This document shows, piece by piece, positions 1 through 7,615 of a stretch of 34,901 bases of DNA. Under the pieces are notes generated by a model. That model was not told the origin of the DNA. It was given only the letters and a program-made list of their open reading frames with translations, and made no database searches. The number at the start of each line of letters is the position of its first letter. Positions within the stretch are counted from its first letter, which is position 1. This DNA comes from Planctomycetota bacterium (GTDB taxonomy: Bacteria; Planctomycetota; Planctomycetia; Pirellulales; Pirellulaceae). Location of the stretch: the NCBI GenBank assembly GCA_963205385.1, contig CAUJKE010000240.1, positions 1 through 34,901 of the forward strand, written 5' to 3'. Both the position numbers and the translations under genes were made by a program.

Positions 1-31
1 CTCGTTCGGCCAGTTCGATTGCGACGGTCAT
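1..31 (-). CDS. Start of an unidentified gene running off the left edge
   Basis: Reading the minus strand, an ATG at 31-29 opens a frame beginning MTVAIELAER that continues past the window edge. It is preceded, 8 bases upstream, by GGGAG, one of the better Shine-Dalgarno matches in the window, which makes a real start likely. Only ten codons are visible, so no function can be given. It would be divergent from the DUF1295 gene, leaving 32-197 as a shared upstream region. No convincing promoter was recognised there; a TTGACG at 84-89 lacks a good -10 partner. Confidence 0.45.
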   Translation of the reverse strand, partial: MTVAIELAER

Positions 32-197
32 GGCAAAGTCTCCCGGAGTTTGATGCGCACCCGCGGATTGAATCCATACACTCTTGACGCGTGGCTAACA
101 TAGTAGACGCTAGACAAGCCCTCTTGGGATTGGCCGATTGAATACCTCTTCGAAGCGTTGGCGAGTTCGTCTGCCGCATTAAATACGAGATCACACC

Positions 198-980
198 ATG
201 TCGCTCGGTTCCATCCTGGCCATTAACCTCACCGTGCTCGCCCTGCTGATGGCCTTGGTCTGGGGCGTTGCCACCGTGAGGCGCGATGTCAGCATCGTCG
301 ATATTTTCTGGGGCGCAGGCTTCGTGCTCATCGCCTGGCTCACATTGCTGGTCCGCGGCCAAACGTCCCCCGTCGCTTGCCTACTGGTGGGGATGGTGAC
401 TATCTGGGGCCTGCGCCTGGCCGGTTACCTCGCCTGGCGAAACTGGGGGAAGCCGGAAGATTATCGGTATCAGGCCATGCGCGAGCGGCACGGCGACTGG
501 TTTCCGCTGGTGAGTCTCTTCACGGTCTTTGGCCTGCAGGGGCTATTGATGTGGATCATCTCGCTACCAATTCAGGTGGGCGCCGGGCGAGCAAGCGACT
601 GGCATGTCGGCATCGCGATTGGCTTGATCCTGTGGGCCGCCGGCTTGTTCTTTGAGTCCGTCGGCGATTATCAGCTTGCGCGATTCAAGGCGGATGCGGT
701 AAACCGCGGAAAAGTCATGAACCGAGGACTATGGCGCTACACCCGGCATCCCAATTACTTCGGCGATTTCCTCGTGTGGTGGGGGCTTTACGCCACGGCA
801 GTGGAATCAACGTCGTGGTGGTGGACGATCATCGGACCTCTCCTCATGTCGTTCTTGCTTGTGCGGGTCTCCGGCGTCCGCCTGTTGGAAAGCTCCCTGA
901 AAAGCCGCGTCGAAGGCTACGAGGAATACGTCCGGACCACCAGCCCGTTCTTCCCGCTGCCGCCGAAACAGGCCAGCTAG
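198..980 (+). CDS. DUF1295 family membrane protein (steroid 5-alpha-reductase-like)
   Basis: A 260-residue, strongly hydrophobic polytopic membrane protein of the DUF1295 family, which belongs to the isoprenylcysteine methyltransferase / steroid 5-alpha-reductase fold group. The family signature is visible near residues 178-195 (RYTRHPNYFGDFLVWWG), with the expected Arg-His-Pro-Asn core, and an N-terminal VSIVDIFWG motif is also typical. Length is normal for the family. The biochemical reaction of bacterial DUF1295 proteins is mostly unproven; NAD(P)H-linked reduction or lipid modification is inferred from fold and context. It opens the + strand cluster leading to the CFA-like methyltransferase, and DUF1295 genes are commonly found in such clusters. 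The RBS is weak (GAG about 10 bases upstream), as for most genes here. The family call is firm; the function is not. Confidence 0.85.
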   Translation: MSLGSILAINLTVLALLMALVWGVATVRRDVSIVDIFWGAGFVLIAWLTLLVRGQTSPVACLLVGMVTIWGLRLAGYLAWRNWGKPEDYRYQAMRERHGDWFPLVSLFTVFGLQGLLMWIISLPIQVGAGRASDWHVGIAIGLILWAAGLFFESVGDYQLARFKADAVNRGKVMNRGLWRYTRHPNYFGDFLVWWGLYATAVESTSWWWTIIGPLLMSFLLVRVSGVRLLESSLKSRVEGYEEYVRTTSPFFPLPPKQAS

Positions 981-1077
981 CGCTCGGCGGGACTTGCCAT
1001 TTCCAATTCCCCGCCTATAGAGCCTCGTGGCGGGGCCAGAGGGGCTTCGCGATTGCTTTCAATCTCGGCGTTCGTCT

Positions 1078-1530
1078 ATGGCCCGCTTTGACAAGGTTCA
1101 GTGGTTCCGCGTGACTCTGTTTTTCCTGCTGCATGTTGCATGTTTGCTCGTGCTGATTGCTGGCTGGAGTCCCGTCGCCGTGGTGGTGGCGATCGGGGTC
1201 TACTTTGCATGGGTATTTCCCATCATCGCGCTCCATCACGTCACCTTCGGCATCAATTCACTTGCGCACACCTATGACACGCGCCGTTACGACACAGGCG
1301 ACGACAGTCGCAATAACTTCTGGCTGGCCATCATGACTTTCGGCGAAGGCTGGCATAACAATCACCACTACTACCCGAACTCCGCCCGGCAGGGCTTTCG
1401 TTGGTGGGAGATCGACATCTCTTACTCGCTGCTAGTGGTGGTGTCCTGGCTAGGCCTTGTCTGGGATCTCAAGCCAGTCCCCGTGCGTGTGCTGGCCGCG
1501 CCCATGCCTCCACCGCGAACGAGGAGCTAG
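1078..1530 (+). pseudogene. Fatty acid desaturase, C-terminal half only
   Basis: The frame encodes the second half of a membrane acyl desaturase. Its 150 residues contain NSLAH (60-64), RRYDTGDDSRNN (69-80), the third histidine box HNNHH (93-97) and the WWEIDISY segment (109-116), all as in delta-9 type desaturases. The first (HxxxxH) and second (HxxHH) histidine boxes, needed for the di-iron centre, are absent, and only 97 bases separate it from the DUF1295 stop, so they are not hidden just upstream. Full-length relatives have roughly 300 or more residues. I start it at ATG 1078; a GTG at 1027 is in frame, an in-frame TAG at 1018-1020 blocks further extension, and neither start has a clear RBS. 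It lies 2 bases before the FAD oxidoreductase. Most likely a truncated, catalytically dead remnant, although the surviving half shows no further frameshift. Confidence 0.78.
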
Positions 1531-1532
1531 TC

Positions 1533-2840
1533 ATGCGAATTGCGATCATCGGCACCGGTGTTAGCGGAAGCGTGGCGGCGCGCCTGCTCTCCACCAGGCA
1601 TGAAGTCACCGTGTTTGAAGCCAATGATTATGCCGGCGGGCATGCCAACACGGTCGATGTGGCCGTCGGCGGTCAGAGCTTCCCGGTTGATACTGGCTTT
1701 ATGGTGTTCAATCGGCGGACCTACCCGAACTTCTGCCGGTTGCTGGAAATGCTGGAAATACCATCGCAACCGAGCGACATGAGCCTCAGCGTGCGCTGTG
1801 CGAAGACCGGCTTGGAATATCAAGGCAGCTCGCTGAACGGATTGTTTGCCCAGCGGACGAACTTGCTGCGGCCGTCGTTTCTCAAGATGCTGACGGACAT
1901 CCTCCGTTTCAATCGCCGGGGAATGCAAGCGGCCGCTAGCGGCGAGTTGCACGACGGGCGAACCGTAGGGGAGTTTCTTCATAACTGTCGCGTCGGCCGT
2001 CGCTTTGTCGAACACTACCTGACGCCGATGGCTGCTGCGATCTGGTCGAGCAATCCGCGCGAAATCCTCGAGTTTCCCGCCGAATTCATGATCGGCTTTT
2101 TCGCCAATCATGGTCTAATGCAACTCCGCGGTCGGCCCCAGTGGCGGACGATCGTCGGCGGTTCACGCAAGTATGTTGCGGCGCTCTTGGAACCGCTCCG
2201 CGAGCAAGTGCGGTACGCGTGCCCTGTTCTATCGGTCGCCCGTTCGCCGCACGAAGTACATATCACCTCGAAGTATGCGTCGCGGGAGTCGTTTGATGAA
2301 GTCGTTTTTGCCTGCCACGCGGACCAGGCGTTGCGGATGCTCGTGGATGCTTCGTCGGCGGAGAGGCAGATTCTTAGTGCCTTTCCCTATCAACCGAACG
2401 AAGCCGTGTTGCACACCGATACAGCATTATTGCCCCGGCGACGTCGTGCTTGGGCGAGTTGGAATTACCACCTGCCTCGTAGCGACGACGGGGCGTCGTC
2501 GGTGACGTACGATTTGAGCCGCTTGCAAAATCACGCGTCGCAAACACCTCTCCTCCTGACATTAAATGCTAAGTCCGAAATCGACTCGACCAAAATCATT
2601 CGCACATTTAACTACTCCCATCCGGCCTATGCCCGCGATTCGCTCACAGCGCAGAAGCGTCACCGTGAGATAAGCGGGCGGCGGAAAACACACTACTGCG
2701 GCGCGTATTGGGGCTATGGCTTTCACGAAGACGGCGTCAACAGCGCGGTCGCCGTCGCCGCTCACTTCGGCATCGAACTATCCGCATGCACAGCTGCATC
2801 TACGAAGGAACCGTCACCCATCGCCGTCGTCAGCCGGTAG
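1533..2840 (+). CDS. FAD-dependent oxidoreductase, COG2907/amine-oxidase-like
   Basis: A 435-residue flavoprotein with an N-terminal dinucleotide-binding Rossmann motif GTGVSG (residues 7-12), followed by a typical FAD-binding acidic residue (VFEAND) and the GGHANTV segment characteristic of COG2907 proteins linked to CFA synthase genes. The family resembles amine oxidases and phytoene desaturases and is thought to act on membrane acyl chains, but its reaction here is inferred from context. The start at 1533 is supported by GAGGAG at 1521-1526, six bases upstream. The 3' end overlaps the DUF1365 gene by 55 bases, suggesting translational coupling. Length fits the family (about 420-450). Confident as to family. 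Confidence 0.88.
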   Translation: MRIAIIGTGVSGSVAARLLSTRHEVTVFEANDYAGGHANTVDVAVGGQSFPVDTGFMVFNRRTYPNFCRLLEMLEIPSQPSDMSLSVRCAKTGLEYQGSSLNGLFAQRTNLLRPSFLKMLTDILRFNRRGMQAAASGELHDGRTVGEFLHNCRVGRRFVEHYLTPMAAAIWSSNPREILEFPAEFMIGFFANHGLMQLRGRPQWRTIVGGSRKYVAALLEPLREQVRYACPVLSVARSPHEVHITSKYASRESFDEVVFACHADQALRMLVDASSAERQILSAFPYQPNEAVLHTDTALLPRRRRAWASWNYHLPRSDDGASSVTYDLSRLQNHASQTPLLLTLNAKSEIDSTKIIRTFNYSHPAYARDSLTAQKRHREISGRRKTHYCGAYWGYGFHEDGVNSAVAVAAHFGIELSACTAASTKEPSPIAVVSR

Positions 2841-3604
2841 CGCATCAGTTCCAGAACCGTTTATTTATGGTTTATCTGGATCTCGATGAGCTACCGTTGC
2901 TGGCAAGTCGGCATGGACCAATTGGCACGAGCAGGCATGCCGCGAGTTCGTTCGTGCGCAGCGATCATTTGTTCGCGCCAGACCAACCTTTAGAGGCCGA
3001 GGTGCGACAGTTGATTCGTGAGCAAACCAGCCAGGAAACGCGCGGGCGCATTCGGCTGCTGACGCAATTGCGCTACTTCGGCTACTACATGAGTCCGCTG
3101 AACTTGTTTTTCGTTTTCGACGAAGCCGACCAGCGGGTAGAATTTGTGGTGGCGGAAGTGAACAACACTCCGTGGAACGAGCGGCACTGTTATGTGCTGT
3201 GGTCGGGAAACCAAACCGCGCATAATAACGAACTGCGATTTGCGCACCGCAAGGAGTTTCATGTCTCGCCCTTCATGGACATGGACCTGGAATATCGCTG
3301 GCGGCTAAGCGAACCTGGTGCTGATTTGCGCGTCCAACTGGCAAACCATTCCTGTGCCGATAGACTTTTCGACGCTGGCATGGCTTTGCGGCGGCGTGAG
3401 CTGAATGCTGCAGAATTGCGCCGCATGACTATGCGTTACCCACTGATGACCGCTCAGATTATCGGCGGCATTTACTATCAAGCCTGTAAACTGTGGTGGA
3501 AACGATGCCCTTATTACCCACATCCCAAGAAGCGGACTTCGCCTTCTCTTGCTCCGCCCGCGAGCGGCTTGCCGACAATGACCTCGACCACCGTCCCCCG
3601 TTAG
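2786..3604 (+). CDS. DUF1365 family protein
   Basis: A 272-residue protein beginning [18 protein letters not shown], the usual opening of DUF1365 (COG3496) proteins, with LDLDELP near residue 37, [17 protein letters not shown] around 97-113 and the ending [20 protein letters not shown] plus PHP that closes these proteins. An upstream in-frame extension to 2708 is Arg-rich shadow of the preceding gene, so ATG 2786 is chosen. DUF1365 has no established enzymatic activity; it nearly always sits between a COG2907 flavoprotein and a CFA-like methyltransferase, exactly as here, suggesting a shared lipid-modification pathway. It overlaps the flavoprotein by 55 bases and the methyltransferase by about 100. 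Confidence 0.87.
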   Translation: MHSCIYEGTVTHRRRQPVAHQFQNRLFMVYLDLDELPLLASRHGPIGTSRHAASSFVRSDHLFAPDQPLEAEVRQLIREQTSQETRGRIRLLTQLRYFGYYMSPLNLFFVFDEADQRVEFVVAEVNNTPWNERHCYVLWSGNQTAHNNELRFAHRKEFHVSPFMDMDLEYRWRLSEPGADLRVQLANHSCADRLFDAGMALRRRELNAAELRRMTMRYPLMTAQIIGGIYYQACKLWWKRCPYYPHPKKRTSPSLAPPASGLPTMTSTTVPR

Positions 3605-4875
3605 CCACACGTTGGCAAGCGGCCATCGACGCGAGTTGCCTGTTTCGCAGCGCGGTGTTGCGTCGTCTCGCAGAACTGCGTCAAGGTCGGCTGAACGTCA
3701 TCGATCGCAGCGGGGCGTTTGAGTTCGGCGAAGCGTCGCCGAGTGCACTCTCCGCGACCATCGCCGTGCATCGCCGCCGCTTTTATCGCGCGGTCGCCCT
3801 CGGCGGTTCATTAGGGGCGGCGGAGTCCTATATCCGCGGTGACTGGGACTCGCCCGACCTGACCAAGGCGATGCGCGTCTTGGCTCAGAACATGAAACTC
3901 CTGGCAGGCGTCGAACGCGGCGCTGCGGGACTCTTGCGCCCGTTGCGTGTTGCCATGAATTGGTTACGTAGCAACACCCGGGCCGGCAGCAAACGGAACA
4001 TCGCGGCACACTATGATCTCAGCAACGAATTCTTCGCGCTGATGCTCGACTCGACCATGACTTACTCGAGCGGCATCTTTCCCACGCCGGAGTCGACGCT
4101 CGCTGAAGCCTCCATCGAGAAGTACGATCGCATCTGTCGCAAGCTCCAGCTCCAGCCGAGTGATCACGTGCTCGAATTCGGCGCCGGCTGGGGCGGATTC
4201 GCGGAACATGCCGTCAAACATTACGGTTGCCGGGTGACGACGACCACCATCTCGCGCGCGCAGCATGACTATGCTCGCCAACGCTTTCAAGCCGCAGGCA
4301 TCGCGGATCGCGTCACGCTCTTGATGCAAGATTACCGCGATCTGGAAGGCCGCTTTGACAAACTCGTCTCAATCGAGATGATCGAAGCTGTTGGCGAGAA
4401 GTACCTGCCCGGTTACTTCGCTAAATGTTCGCAGCTACTGCAGCCGGATGGCAGCATGTGTCTGCAGGCGATCACTATTCCTTACGAGCGCTACGATGAC
4501 TATCGCAAGTCGGTCGACTTCATCCAGCGCTACATTTTCCCCGGCGGCTTTTTGCCGAGCATGGGAGCAATCAACGATTGCATCCGCGGCGGCACTGATC
4601 TTCGCCGGCTGCACGTCGAAGACTTTGGCGCTCACTACGCCCAAACGCTCGCCCTTTGGCGGCAAAACTTCTGGCAAGCGATTACGCGCGTAAAATCGCT
4701 GGGCTTTGACGAGCGCTTCATTCGCACCTGGCACTACTACCTCTGCTACTGCGAAGCCGGTTTCCGCGAGCAACAGATTGGCGTCTCGCAAATCACGCTC
4801 GTTAAGCCGCAGTGCCAGCGCGAGCTGATCGGCACTTCAGGCACTCAGGCCGCGCTCGCGGGTGGGCTCGATTGA
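3505..4875 (+). CDS. Cyclopropane-fatty-acyl-phospholipid synthase-like SAM methyltransferase
   Basis: A 456-residue protein of the CFA synthase family, which transfers a methyl(ene) group from S-adenosylmethionine to double bonds of membrane phospholipid acyl chains. An N-terminal domain (about 40-150) precedes the SAM fold, with [13 protein letters not shown] (170-182), SAM motif [11 protein letters not shown] (223-232), MIEAVGEKY (292-300), [11 protein letters not shown] (342-352) and CEAGF (416-420). Compared with E. coli Cfa, the equivalents of C354, E239 and Y317 are present, but C139 appears as Ser (TYSSG, about 189) and H266 as Gln (CLQAI, 321); both normally contact the catalytic bicarbonate. 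This places it in the divergent group of such clusters, so the product could be a methylated rather than cyclopropanated lipid. ATG 3505 has GGTGGA six bases upstream; a GTG at 3493 is possible. The gene overlaps DUF1365 by 100 bases and the convergent SDR gene by 31. Confidence 0.88.
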   Translation: MPLLPTSQEADFAFSCSARERLADNDLDHRPPLATRWQAAIDASCLFRSAVLRRLAELRQGRLNVIDRSGAFEFGEASPSALSATIAVHRRRFYRAVALGGSLGAAESYIRGDWDSPDLTKAMRVLAQNMKLLAGVERGAAGLLRPLRVAMNWLRSNTRAGSKRNIAAHYDLSNEFFALMLDSTMTYSSGIFPTPESTLAEASIEKYDRICRKLQLQPSDHVLEFGAGWGGFAEHAVKHYGCRVTTTTISRAQHDYARQRFQAAGIADRVTLLMQDYRDLEGRFDKLVSIEMIEAVGEKYLPGYFAKCSQLLQPDGSMCLQAITIPYERYDDYRKSVDFIQRYIFPGGFLPSMGAINDCIRGGTDLRRLHVEDFGAHYAQTLALWRQNFWQAITRVKSLGFDERFIRTWHYYLCYCEAGFREQQIGVSQITLVKPQCQRELIGTSGTQAALAGGLD

Positions 4876-6317
4876 TCTTCGATCCGGTCGCCTGCTCGAG
4901 CGATATTGCGCAGCATTCCCGAGAACACGATTTGATGCAGCGGATAGAGCGCGTACCAATAGGCGAGTCCGAACAGGCCGACCGGTTCGAAAATGGCGGT
5001 TTGTCGAATAACGCTCCCCTTCTCGTGTGGCGAAACTTCGAACTCCAGCCACGCGCGTCCGGGTACTTTCATTTCGGCTCGCAAGCGCAACAGTCGGCCA
5101 GGTTCGAAGGTCTCCACACGCCAGAAATCTAAGGCGTCGCCGATGCGAATCTTCACCGGGTCGCGCCGCCCACGGCGAACACCTACGCCGCCGACCAATA
5201 GATCCAGAAACCCGCGCAACTGCCACAGCCAGTCGCCATAGTACCAGCCGGTCTCGCCGCCAATCCGCTGAATCGCCGCAAATGCGGCGTCTGGCGACGC
5301 GGTGCAATTCGTCGTGCGTGAATCCACCAGGCGAGAACCAAACCGCACGCCGCCCCAAGTTTTCGGCTCGCCTGCGGAGGAAAGTGCATCCGACCAGCGC
5401 GTGGCGGCAAAGTCCGCGTCTTCGTTGATGAGCGCGCGAGCAATCGCTTCCGAAAGACTCTTCGGGCGAATGGAGAAAGCCGTGCTCGCGAGGTTGTTGG
5501 AAACCAAGGTGGGATTTCGCAAGCTCTCCACCAGCTTCCGCCCCACGCGCGCGTAGAGCGGCGTCACCAGCCCCAGCCACAGGCTCGACAGAAACGGGGT
5601 GAGCAACGGCACGGGAATCATCAGGCGACGCAGGCCGCGCTGCCGCGCATACTCTTGCATAATCTGGCCGTAGGAGACCTGATCCGGACCGCCAATTTCG
5701 TAAATCTTTGAATCCGTTCCTGGCAGCTCGACAGCTTCCATCAAGTAGGCGAGTACGTCTTCAATGGCAATGGGCTGCGCCAGCACGCGCACCCAGCGAG
5801 GGCAAATCATCACGGGCAACCGCTCGACCAGTGCGCGAATCATCTCGAACGAAAGGCTGCCGGAGCCAATCACGATCGAGGCCCGTAGTTCGATCACCTG
5901 CACGCCGGAAGAACGAAGCACGTCGCCTGTCTCTTGGCGGCTGCGAAGATGCTTGGATAGCACCTTATCGCGATTGCCCAGTCCTCCAAGGTAAATGATG
6001 CGCCGCACCCCTGCCTGCTTCGCTGCGTCGGTGAAGTTCTGGGCAGCGATCCGATCCTGAGACTCGAAATCCGCCTGCGAGCCCATCGAGTGGACAAAAT
6101 AAAAAGCGATATCGACTCCTTCCATGGCGGCGGCGAGCGAATTTGGCTCCAGCACATCTCCGGCGACGACTTCCGTCGTTTCAGCCACGTCATCTGTTAA
6201 CGTTTCCGGCCGTCGCGTGAGACAGCGCACGCGATAGCCGCGGCGTTCCAGCAGCGGCAGCAGGCGTCCGCCGACATAACCAGTGGCGCCAGTCAGCAGA
6301 ATTCGTAGAGCTTTCAT
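4845..6317 (-). CDS. NAD(P)-binding SDR/NmrA-like protein with C-terminal DUF2867
   Basis: A 490-residue two-domain protein. The N-terminal half is an atypical short-chain dehydrogenase with the nucleotide-binding motif TGATGYVGGRLL near residues 9-20 and AGDVLEP marking the next strand. The C-terminal half (about 320-485) matches the DUF2867 domain that often follows this SDR type, with WYYGDWLW, VDSRTT and FWRVETFEPGRLLRLRAEMK. Such fusions are annotated as SDR oxidoreductases, and homologues recur in CFA/DUF1365 clusters, so a role in lipid modification is inferred. ATG 6317 begins directly at the conserved MKALRILLTGATG; an upstream TTG at 6347 would add ten unsupported residues. It is convergent with the methyltransferase and overlaps its last 31 bases. 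Confidence 0.83.
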   Translation of the reverse strand: MKALRILLTGATGYVGGRLLPLLERRGYRVRCLTRRPETLTDDVAETTEVVAGDVLEPNSLAAAMEGVDIAFYFVHSMGSQADFESQDRIAAQNFTDAAKQAGVRRIIYLGGLGNRDKVLSKHLRSRQETGDVLRSSGVQVIELRASIVIGSGSLSFEMIRALVERLPVMICPRWVRVLAQPIAIEDVLAYLMEAVELPGTDSKIYEIGGPDQVSYGQIMQEYARQRGLRRLMIPVPLLTPFLSSLWLGLVTPLYARVGRKLVESLRNPTLVSNNLASTAFSIRPKSLSEAIARALINEDADFAATRWSDALSSAGEPKTWGGVRFGSRLVDSRTTNCTASPDAAFAAIQRIGGETGWYYGDWLWQLRGFLDLLVGGVGVRRGRRDPVKIRIGDALDFWRVETFEPGRLLRLRAEMKVPGRAWLEFEVSPHEKGSVIRQTAIFEPVGLFGLAYWYALYPLHQIVFSGMLRNIARAGDRIEDQSSPPASAA

Positions 6318-6644
6318 CGACCTGCGCCATTCAAGGAGGGTTGCCAATCGTTACCTACCTTCTACTGTATCCTAACGGCAACTGTTTGCGCCTCGGCAGA
6401 CGAGCGGACGAATACCTCACCATCGCAAAACTGACTGCCAGGTCAGTACTTAGCGCCGTAGAAGTCACAAGGTTCTGTTAGTCGGGCGCGCGGTCGGGCA
6501 CCGATCCGAATCTGCCGGATGTGGGGGCAAGTTCGCGTTGAAAATGTGCCAATTTACGGGGGGTGTGTCGTTCGCGCTGTCTTAGCAGGTAGATTGAAGA
6601 TGCATTGTTTTAGTTATCAACTCCGTTTTTGCGTGGAACCCGCC
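6318..6644. other. Intergenic region between divergent genes
   Basis: 327 bases separate the divergent SDR/DUF2867 gene and the SnoaL-like protein gene. No protein-coding frame is convincing, although the frame of the downstream gene stays open upstream. The one structured item noticed is the inverted repeat at 6430-6447. No promoter pair was recognised with confidence. Confidence 0.5.
6430..6447. promoter_or_regulatory. Inverted repeat resembling a TetR-type operator
   Basis: ACTGAC and GTCAGT form a perfect 6-base inverted repeat around TGCCAG. Half-sites of this kind are common in operators of TetR-family repressors. It lies in the gap between divergent genes, where an operator would be expected. 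No regulator gene is next to it, and a six-base palindrome can arise by chance, so this is tentative. Confidence 0.3.
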
Positions 6645-7577
6645 ATGAAATCGGCACTCCCTTTGTTCGTTTGTAGCCTGCTGAGCGCGTGGTCGCTGTC
6701 GGCGCGCTTGTGTGCGGAGGAGGCGGCGGCGCCGCCGGCGCACGACGCTGTGGCCGCCATTGGCGCGGCCCTGGGCGAGTACGTCGACGCTTTCAACCAG
6801 CGAGATGTAGATGCGCTCAAGGCCAGGTGGCGACCCGAAGGCGAGTTCTTCGACATCGCCAGTGGCGCGCAAACGATGGGCCGAGAAGCAATCGCCAATA
6901 ATTTCCGCGTGCTTTTTAGCGGGCACGACAATTTGTCCCTGAGCGGTCGAATCGAATCGGTGCGGTTTATACGTCCCGAAGTGGCTCAAGTAACCGGCGT
7001 GACGATGACCGTCGGCGCGGGGGACGAGCCACTCGCAAGCAACTTCACCGCGATTCTCGTCCGTGATGGCGAGCGGTGGCTGTTCGATAGCATTCACGAA
7101 ACACCTCTGCCGGCGGTCGTGGCGGGCCGGCGAGCCGAACCATTGGAGTCGTGGGAGTTTTTGGTCGGCCGGTGGGTGGATGATAATCAAGACGCGCGCG
7201 TCACTACCATCTACCGTTGGGGCGCTAACCGCTCGTTCCTCGTGCGCTCGTACACCGTTGATCGCGGCGATGACCAGCTTGTGCAAGGCACGCAAGTGAT
7301 TGGGTGGGATCCGCGCGAGCAGCAGATTCGCTGTTGGACTTTCGATTCCAACGGTTCGTTCGGCGAAGGGGTTTGGTCCGCCAGTGAGGACGGTTGGAAA
7401 TTGAAACTGACGCAGACTTTGGCCGATGGACGGGTTGCTGGCGCGACGCAGGTGATTACCAGGGTCGATGAGAATACGTTGTTAGTGCATCTGGTTGGCC
7501 AGGAAATTGACGGCGAGACGCTCCCTTCCACGGAGGCCGTGCGCGTCGTGCGCGCTGGTGGGCGAGACGAAAATTAA
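6645..7577 (+). CDS. Secreted SnoaL-like (DUF4440/SgcJ-type) protein
   Basis: A 310-residue exported protein. The start at 6645 gives a clear signal peptide (MKSALPLFVCSLLSAWSLSA then RLCAEEAA), with cleavage expected near residues 24-25; the in-frame starts at 6519 and 6600 would bury it. Residues about 32-145 form a SnoaL/NTF2-like domain (AIGAALGEYVDAFNQRDVDA, REAIANNF, GERWLFDSIHET), as in the SgcJ/EcaC group. Residues about 165-305 form a second, beta-rich domain (WEFLVGRWVD, RTY-like strands, TYRWGANRSF-like turn) resembling DUF1579-type ligand-binding folds. Planctomycetes carry many paralogues of this layout; the ligand is unknown. The repeat protein starts 38 bases downstream, so co-transcription is plausible. 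Confidence 0.75.
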   Translation: MKSALPLFVCSLLSAWSLSARLCAEEAAAPPAHDAVAAIGAALGEYVDAFNQRDVDALKARWRPEGEFFDIASGAQTMGREAIANNFRVLFSGHDNLSLSGRIESVRFIRPEVAQVTGVTMTVGAGDEPLASNFTAILVRDGERWLFDSIHETPLPAVVAGRRAEPLESWEFLVGRWVDDNQDARVTTIYRWGANRSFLVRSYTVDRGDDQLVQGTQVIGWDPREQQIRCWTFDSNGSFGEGVWSASEDGWKLKLTQTLADGRVAGATQVITRVDENTLLVHLVGQEIDGETLPSTEAVRVVRAGGRDEN

Positions 7578-7615
7578 GCTGAACTTATATTGCCAGAAAG
7601 TTAAGGACTCGTTCC

